Assembly: GCA_020047775.1 (NCBI GenBank)
Contig: JAIFNK010000306.1
Location: 1-20,338, forward strand
Reading direction: 5' to 3'
Length of the DNA stretch: 20,338 bases
From: Akkermansia sp.
Lineage (GTDB): Bacteria > Verrucomicrobiota > Verrucomicrobiia > Verrucomicrobiales > Akkermansiaceae
Part shown: positions 15,229-20,338 of the stretch, piece by piece
Layout: each line of letters begins with the position of its first letter
How positions within the stretch are numbered: position 1 is the stretch's first letter
The notes under the pieces: model-generated
Told to the model about the DNA's origin: nothing
The model's database searches: none
Seen by the model: the letters and a program-made list of their open reading frames with translations, nothing else
Program-made: the position numbers and the translations under genes

Positions 15229-15259
15229 TCAGATCGTGAAACGAAATGATCAAATCGTG
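15229..15259. promoter_or_regulatory. Direct repeats 21 bp apart, candidate AraC-type operator
   Basis: TCAGATCGTG (15229-15238) and TCAAATCGTG (15250-15259) match at nine of ten bases and are exactly 21 bases, two helical turns, apart. AraC-type regulators typically bind two such half-sites on one face of DNA. A partial third copy (ATCGT) lies at 15278. The repeats are 16 bases before the AraC-type gene and 86 bases before the isomerase-like gene. Confidence 0.55.
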
Positions 15260-15344
15260 CATGGCGAAAATAAAGCCATCGTCACAAAGTGGCAAGGTTT
15301 CCTCGCGGAGGAAGCACATTTCCAAACTCAAACTTCGACTCACC

Positions 15345-16772
15345 ATGGCATCCACCACCCGCATCGGCCTCTTCGGCATCGGCCTTGATACTTATTGGCC
15401 GCAGTTCCCCGGACTCAAGGAACGACTCGAAGCTTATCTCGCCACCGTCCATTCCAAGCTCGCCCGCGATGGGGTGGAAATTGTCGATCTCGGCCTCGTC
15501 GATACCGTGCCCAAGGCCTTCGCGGCCGGCCACGCCTTCCGCCGCGAGGACGTGGACCTCATTTTCCTCCATGTCACCACTTACGCGCTGTCATCCACCG
15601 TGCTGCCCGTGGTCCAGCGCGCCAAGGTGCCTGTGATCATTCTCAATCTATCACCCGAGGCCGCCATCGACTACGCCACCTTCAACCAAATGGGCGACCG
15701 CACGAAAATGACCGGTGAGTGGCTCGCCCACTGCGGCGCTTGCCCGGTCCCGGAAATCGCCAACGTCTTCAACCGCTCGCGCATCGATTTCCATCAGATC
15801 ACCGGGATGCTCCACGACGACCCCGAGTGCTGGGACGAGGTCGATGCCTGGATCGACGCCGCCCGCGTCGCTGGCGTGATGTTCCACAACCGCCTCGGCG
15901 TGATGGGCCATTATTACAGCGGCATGTTGGACATTTACTCGGACCTCACCCAGCAGTGCGCCCACTTCGGCGGTCACATGGAAATCGTCGAGGTCGATGA
16001 ACTCTCCGCCCTCCGCCGCGAGGTGACCGACGCGGAAATCACCGCCCGCATCGCTGATTTCCAAACCACCTTCGAGGTCCAGGCAGATTGCTCGCAGCCC
16101 GAACTCGAGCGCGCCGCCCGCACCTCCGTCGCCTTGGACAAACTTGTCGAAATCCACGACCTCGGCTCGCTCGCCTATTACTACATGGGCACCGGCAACG
16201 CCGAAAACGAGGACGCCATTTCCTCCATCATCCTCGGGAACTCGTTGCTAACCGCCCGCGGCATCCCGGTCGCCGGCGAAATGGAAATCAAGAATGTGCA
16301 GGCCATGAAAATCCTCGATTCCTTCGGCGTCGGTGGTTCGTTCACGGAATACTACACGCTCGACTGGACGGACGATATTGTGCTGATGGGCCACGACGGC
16401 CCCGGCCACATCGCCATCGCCGAGGGAAAAACGAAAGTCCGCCCGCTCGACGTTTTCCACGGCAAGGTCGGACGGGGACTGTCGGTCGAAATGTCGGTGA
16501 AACACGGTCCGGTCACCTTGCTCAGCGTCGTCCAGACCGTCGATGGACGGCTCAAGTTCCTCGTCGCCGAGGGCGAGTCCGTGGCCGGTCCGATCATGGA
16601 AATCGGCAACACGAACTCCCGCTACCGTTTCCCGATCGGCGCCCGCCGCTTCGTCAACGACTGGAACGTGCAGGGCCCCGCCCACCATTGTGCGGTCGGC
16701 GTCGGCCACATCGCGGAGAAAATCAAGAAGCTCGGGCAGCTTCTCGGCATGGAAACGGTCAAGGTTTGCTGA
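15345..16772 (+). CDS. L-arabinose/L-fucose isomerase-fold protein
   Basis: This 475-residue protein has the three-domain fold of the arabinose/fucose isomerases, enzymes that interconvert aldoses and ketoses with Mn2+. Landmarks are IGLFGIGLDTYWPQFPGL at the N-terminus, the central Rossmann-like domain with FHQITGMLHDDPECW, and the C-terminal part with AGEMEIKNVQAMKIL, FTEYYTLDWTDDIVLMGHDG and PAHHCAVGVGH. These last three supply the two Glu and two His that would match the metal and catalytic positions of AraA, but the general sequence is far from classical AraA and the substrate is unknown. ATG 15345 gives a normal N-terminus; the open frame continues to 15246 but that extension is Lys/Arg/Ser-rich and runs through the control region. 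It is divergent from an AraC-type regulator. No kinase, aldolase or sugar transporter is nearby. Confidence 0.8.
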   Translation: MASTTRIGLFGIGLDTYWPQFPGLKERLEAYLATVHSKLARDGVEIVDLGLVDTVPKAFAAGHAFRREDVDLIFLHVTTYALSSTVLPVVQRAKVPVIILNLSPEAAIDYATFNQMGDRTKMTGEWLAHCGACPVPEIANVFNRSRIDFHQITGMLHDDPECWDEVDAWIDAARVAGVMFHNRLGVMGHYYSGMLDIYSDLTQQCAHFGGHMEIVEVDELSALRREVTDAEITARIADFQTTFEVQADCSQPELERAARTSVALDKLVEIHDLGSLAYYYMGTGNAENEDAISSIILGNSLLTARGIPVAGEMEIKNVQAMKILDSFGVGGSFTEYYTLDWTDDIVLMGHDGPGHIAIAEGKTKVRPLDVFHGKVGRGLSVEMSVKHGPVTLLSVVQTVDGRLKFLVAEGESVAGPIMEIGNTNSRYRFPIGARRFVNDWNVQGPAHHCAVGVGHIAEKIKKLGQLLGMETVKVC

Positions 16773-16995
16773 ATCCTCAAACGGTTCATTCTTGCCCACG
16801 TGACCTCATGTTCTCGGCGTGGTGCCCTGCGGATGTCCCACCGCCGATCCATGGGAAGCGGGCGATTTGCATACGACCATCAGCGCCATACGCGGAAGCC
16901 GCTCGATGCTTACATGAAGTTATGGAGAGGGAGATGAACTTGGCGAAGGCCGGGGATCGAATGATGGTGCGCCCAAAAACTAACAACCAATTCCA

Positions 16996-18978
16996 TCAGG
17001 CCCCCAGCGTCGGGTCATAGTCCTTCGGCGCGCGGATGATTTTCTCGATGCCGTGTTTGGTGACGAGGTTGCCGGCGCTGGAGCGGCTCTTGATGCCGAA
17101 CTCGGCAAAGTGCAGCGGGCGGATGAGGTTGCGCATGCGCAAGCCGGACTTGAGGTGGACTAACAACATTTGCGCGGCGCTCTCCTCGTTGGTCTTGTGG
17201 AAGGCGAAGTAGAGAATGCGGCTGTTGGGCGTACCTTTGGTGAGATCGTATTCCTTGTCGCGGGTGATGCCGCCGACGGTGAAACGCTTGGCGAGGATGG
17301 GACCGTCGCGACCGTCCCGATAGATCATCGAGTAGATGAGGTCCTCGTCCTTGCGGAAGATGGCGACGCGCAGCGGTTTCTGGCCGACGAAGACTTTTTC
17401 CGCGACCTTCATGACGCGCATCTTGCCGTCCTGGGTGAAGGCGATGATGTCGTCGATGGTGGAGCATTTTTCCACGGGCTCGCCGTCTTTTTTCAGTCCG
17501 TAGCCGGCGAAACCGTTCTTGGCATCCAGATAGAGCGTCTCGGTGGCTGCGACGACCTGCATCCGGTCCACGCGCTCGAACGAGGCGATCTCGGTGCGGC
17601 GCTCGCGGTCCTTGCCGTATTTCTTGGCGAGTTCCTCATACCAGCGGATGGTGTATTTGGTGAGGTTGCGGAGGTTCTTCTCGGTCTCGTCGATGGTTTT
17701 TTCGAGCCCGCGGATTTCCTCGTCGGCTTTGAAGGCGTCGAACTTGGAAATGCGCTTGATCTTGATTTCGGTTAGCCGGACGAGATCCTCCTCGGTGACC
17801 TCGCGCTTGAGGAGTTTCTTGAACGGCTTGAGGCCGTCGTCGATGGCCTTGAGCACGGCTTCCCAAGTTTCGCATTCTTCGATGTCCCGGTAGATGCGGT
17901 TCTCGATGAAGATTTTTTCGAGCGAGCTGAAATGCCATTTTTCGGCGAGTTCGCCGAGTTTGATTTCGAGCTCCAGCTTGAGCAGGTCGCGGGTGTGGAA
18001 GGTGGTGCGGCGGAGGATGTCGGAAACCGCCATGAACACCGGTTTGCCATCGACGATGACGCAGGAGTTGGGGGAAATGGTGAGTTCGCTGTCGGTGAAG
18101 GCGTAGAGCGCGTCGCGGGTCTGGTCGGCATCGGCCCCGGCGGGCAGATAGACGAGGATGTCGGCGTTCGCGGCGGTGTTGTCCTCGATTTTCTGGATCT
18201 TGATCTTCCCCTTGTCGGCGGCGGCGACGATGGACTCCATCAGCGCGCCGGTGGTGGTGCCGAAGGGGATTTCCGTGATGCGGAGGTAGCCTTTTTTCTC
18301 GGTGGAAATACGGGCGCGGACCCGAACTTTCCCGCCGCGCAGGCCGTCGCGGTATTCGGAGGCGTCCATGATCCCGGCGGTGGGGAAGTCCGGCACCAGC
18401 GAGAACGGCTGGTCCCGGAGCACGGCGATGGCGGCTTCGATGAGTTCGTGGAAATTGTGCGGCAGGATCTTGCAGGCGAGACCGACGGCGATGCCCTCGA
18501 CACCTTGGGCGAGCAGCAGCGGGAATTTCACCGGCAGCGTGTCCGGCTCCTTGCGGCGGCCGTCATAGCTGGGGAGCCAGTTCGTGGTTTTCGGGTTGAA
18601 AACGACCTCGTTGGCGAACTTGGTGAGGCGCGCCTCGATGTATCGCGGGGCGGCCGCGCCGTCGCCGGTGAGGGTGTTGCCCCAGTTGCCCTGGGTGTCG
18701 ATGAGCAGGTCCTTTTGCCCAAGTCCGACGATGGCGGCACCGATGGACTGGTCGCCGTGCGGGTGGTAGTTCATCGTGTTTCCGACGATCCCGGCGACTT
18801 TGTTGTAGCGACCGTCGTCCAGCTCGTCCATCGCGTGGAGGATGCGGCGCTGGACCGGCTTGAGGCCGTCGAAAAGATGGGGAACCGCCCGCTCCAGGAT
18901 GACGTAGCTGGCGTAATCGAGGAAATAGTCGGAATACATCGCTCCCAGCGAGGCATGTTGGTCCGGGTCGTGCGTCAT
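16996..18978 (-). CDS. parC: DNA topoisomerase IV subunit A (ParC), short form
   Basis: This 660-residue type IIA topoisomerase subunit breaks and rejoins DNA to unlink daughter chromosomes. The N-terminus (YFLDYASYVILERAVP, then GLKPVQRRILHAM) and APRYIEARLTK with the catalytic Tyr113 beside Arg112 mark the breakage-reunion domain. A coiled-coil segment of about 385-460 and a short C-terminal beta-pinwheel region follow. The GyrA box (QRRGGKG) is absent, so it is ParC-like rather than a gyrase subunit, and it resembles the Bacteroidetes type. It is shorter than E. coli ParC (752 residues), mainly in the C-terminal domain. At the quinolone-binding positions (Ser83 and Asp87 in E. coli GyrA) it has Gln77 and Ala81. 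parE is not in the window. The gene is convergent with the isomerase-like gene and divergent from the alkaline phosphatase gene. Confidence 0.9.
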   Translation of the reverse strand: MTHDPDQHASLGAMYSDYFLDYASYVILERAVPHLFDGLKPVQRRILHAMDELDDGRYNKVAGIVGNTMNYHPHGDQSIGAAIVGLGQKDLLIDTQGNWGNTLTGDGAAAPRYIEARLTKFANEVVFNPKTTNWLPSYDGRRKEPDTLPVKFPLLLAQGVEGIAVGLACKILPHNFHELIEAAIAVLRDQPFSLVPDFPTAGIMDASEYRDGLRGGKVRVRARISTEKKGYLRITEIPFGTTTGALMESIVAAADKGKIKIQKIEDNTAANADILVYLPAGADADQTRDALYAFTDSELTISPNSCVIVDGKPVFMAVSDILRRTTFHTRDLLKLELEIKLGELAEKWHFSSLEKIFIENRIYRDIEECETWEAVLKAIDDGLKPFKKLLKREVTEEDLVRLTEIKIKRISKFDAFKADEEIRGLEKTIDETEKNLRNLTKYTIRWYEELAKKYGKDRERRTEIASFERVDRMQVVAATETLYLDAKNGFAGYGLKKDGEPVEKCSTIDDIIAFTQDGKMRVMKVAEKVFVGQKPLRVAIFRKDEDLIYSMIYRDGRDGPILAKRFTVGGITRDKEYDLTKGTPNSRILYFAFHKTNEESAAQMLLVHLKSGLRMRNLIRPLHFAEFGIKSRSSAGNLVTKHGIEKIIRAPKDYDPTLGA

Positions 18979-19093
18979 GTGGGCGGATGGTTAAAGAACC
19001 CGGCGCATTCGCGCAAGCCTCGGGTGACAAGATCGTTTCGGAGGCGGCGTATCCCGGCCTTGCCCTCGTTTCCGGGCCTGCTAATCGTTCATC

Positions 19094-20338
19094 ATGAAAT
19101 CTGAAATCAATGGCAGGTGCGAGATCGCCCGGCGGGACTGGCTCAAGGCCGCCACACTCGGCGGGGCGGCGGCCATGCTGGCAGGAACCAAGGCCGCGGC
19201 CGAACCGGCGGGCGCTCCGGCGAAAAAAGTGCGTGGCGTGGTTTTCATGGTGTCCGACGGGATGAGCCCCGGCGTGCTGACGATGGCCGAATCCTACTCC
19301 CAGCTCACTCGGAAAAAGGGCACGCAGTGGTGGTCGCTGCTCAATGACCGCAAGGCCGCGCGCGGGCTGATGGACACCGCCTCGGCGAACTCGATGGTCA
19401 CGGACTCCGCCGCGGCGTCCAGCTCGTGGGGCGGCGGGCAGCGCGTCAACAATGGCAGCATCAACGTCAGTCCCGGTGGCGAGGCGGTCACGCCGATCGC
19501 CGAAATTTTAAAGAAAAAGGGTCTGCGAATCGGTCTCGTGACCACCGCCACCGTCACCCACGCCACCCCGGCCGGATTTGCGGCGTCCGTGCCGAAGCGC
19601 GGCGATGAGCACACCATCGCCCCCCAGTATCTCGACCGCGTCGATGTGATCCTCGGCGGGGGCTCGGGATTTTTCGACAAAAAGGACCGTCCGGACCAAC
19701 GTGACCTTTCCGGCGATTTCGCGAAGGCGGGCTACGGCGTGGTCCGCAACCGCGACGGGCTGCTCGCCGCCCGCGAGGAAAAACTGCTTGGCACTTTCAC
19801 CCGGGGTCACCTGCCCTTCTCCATCGACCGCAATCACAACCCGGAAATGGCGGCCAAGGTTCCGACGCTCACGGAAATGGCCAATGCGGCGCTCACCCGC
19901 TTCCTTTCGAGCGACAAGCCGTTTTTGCTGCAAATCGAGGGGGCACGCATCGACCACGCCGCCCACCTCAACGACATCGGCGCGCTGCTGCACGACCAGC
20001 TTGCCTTCGATGACGCGGTCGCGGCGGTGCTGACGCTCATCGGCAACCGCGACGATATTTTGCTCGTGGTCACCAGCGATCACGGAAATTCAAATCCCGG
20101 TCTCAACGGCATGGGAAACGGCTACAGCGAGAGCACCCAGCGGTTCGCCAAAATCACGAATTTCAAGGCGTCCCACGAACGCCTCCTCGCGGAATGGGCG
20201 AAAATGCAGGGCCGGAGCGCCGAACAAGTGACCGACCTGGTGCGCACCCACCTCGACTTCACGCTCAAGCCGGAACAGGCCGAGGCGCTTTTCGAAATCG
20301 TCCGGAAACACCCGGTCATCGAGTGGAACGAGCAGCTC
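19094..20338 (+). CDS. Alkaline phosphatase, Tat-exported (partial, 3' end outside window)
   Basis: The reading frame from ATG 19094 stays open to the window edge (415 codons). The N-terminus has a twin-arginine signal (ARRDWLKAATLGGAAAMLAG), so the enzyme is likely exported folded with its metals. The catalytic core is that of classical PhoA-type alkaline phosphatases: Asp55 in VSDGMSPG, nucleophile Ser105 in TDSAAASSS, His156 and Thr158 in THATPAG, Glu282 and Asp287-His288 in EGARIDHAAH with His291, and Asp329-His330 in TSDHGN. The His at the position of E. coli Asp153 is also found in mammalian and many marine enzymes and changes magnesium use. The C-terminal part, with the last zinc-binding His, lies beyond the window. 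The role is release of phosphate from organic esters in the periplasm. No clear Pho box is seen in the 115-base gap upstream. Confidence 0.92.
   Translation, partial: MKSEINGRCEIARRDWLKAATLGGAAAMLAGTKAAAEPAGAPAKKVRGVVFMVSDGMSPGVLTMAESYSQLTRKKGTQWWSLLNDRKAARGLMDTASANSMVTDSAAASSSWGGGQRVNNGSINVSPGGEAVTPIAEILKKKGLRIGLVTTATVTHATPAGFAASVPKRGDEHTIAPQYLDRVDVILGGGSGFFDKKDRPDQRDLSGDFAKAGYGVVRNRDGLLAAREEKLLGTFTRGHLPFSIDRNHNPEMAAKVPTLTEMANAALTRFLSSDKPFLLQIEGARIDHAAHLNDIGALLHDQLAFDDAVAAVLTLIGNRDDILLVVTSDHGNSNPGLNGMGNGYSESTQRFAKITNFKASHERLLAEWAKMQGRSAEQVTDLVRTHLDFTLKPEQAEALFEIVRKHPVIEWNEQL

Noticed and set aside
15263..15276. GG-N10-GC in the regulator-isomerase gap as a possible sigma-54 promoter
   Set aside because: Only the GG, its C and the GC fit; the remaining consensus bases differ, and this spacing alone is frequent by chance in GC-rich DNA.
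16808..17020. Small plus-strand frame of about 70 codons between the isomerase-like gene and parC
   Set aside because: It runs into the 3' end of parC on the other strand, has no Shine-Dalgarno site and no recognisable domain; the 223-base convergent gap shows neither a clear terminator nor a clear gene.
1..20338. CTAAC/GTTAG words that account for many of the rare CTA and TTA leucine codons in the genes
   Set aside because: A rough count of about two dozen on both strands is near what base composition predicts, so I do not claim a sequence signal.

Overview
The window looks like chromosomal DNA from a GC-rich Gram-negative bacterium, most likely a Verrucomicrobiota member. This is inference. 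The grounds are a ParC of the type shared with Bacteroidetes, Tat- and lipoprotein-exported proteins, a single-chain exonuclease-ligase, secreted proteins with Asp-rich repeats, and almost no Shine-Dalgarno sequences ahead of start codons. I see no insertion sequence, prophage, CRISPR array, rRNA or tRNA.

Layout. Positions 1-1098 (minus strand) hold two coupled genes for exported proteins of unknown role: a proline-rich protein, then a partial protein with Asp-rich calcium-binding-like repeats. Positions 1566-5003 (plus) carry an MBL-fold exonuclease fused to an ATP-dependent DNA ligase, followed closely by a lipoprotein N-acetylmuramoyl-L-alanine amidase. A small membrane protein of unknown function follows (5048-5467).

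Positions 5598-14167 form the most coherent part, an amide-nitrogen acquisition locus. It has a cytosolic NrtA/NasS-like solute-binding protein, a convergent LysR-type regulator, and then urtABCDE-fmdA-fmdB: a five-part urea/short-amide ABC transporter, a formamidase and an FmdB zinc-ribbon protein. The likely logic is uptake of formamide or a related amide, hydrolysis to ammonia plus a carboxylate, and control by nitrogen status and by the substrate. The LysR-urtA gap supports this. It contains two divergent sigma-54 (-24/-12) promoter matches, the LysR-facing one perfect to consensus, and two copies of a 13-bp T-N11-A dyad. Hairpins between urtA and urtB could set the expected excess of binding protein over permease.

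Positions 14338-16772 hold a divergent pair: an AraC-type regulator with a cupin-like sensor domain, and an arabinose/fucose-isomerase-like protein. Direct repeats 21 bp apart lie between them and are good candidates for the AraC-type operator. Positions 16996-18978 (minus) encode a short ParC. A Tat-exported alkaline phosphatase begins at 19094 and runs off the right edge.

No completely new system is evident. The least ordinary parts are the dual sigma-54/LysR/NasS-like control of an amide operon, and the fused exonuclease-ligase standing apart from its usual helicase and phosphoesterase partners.
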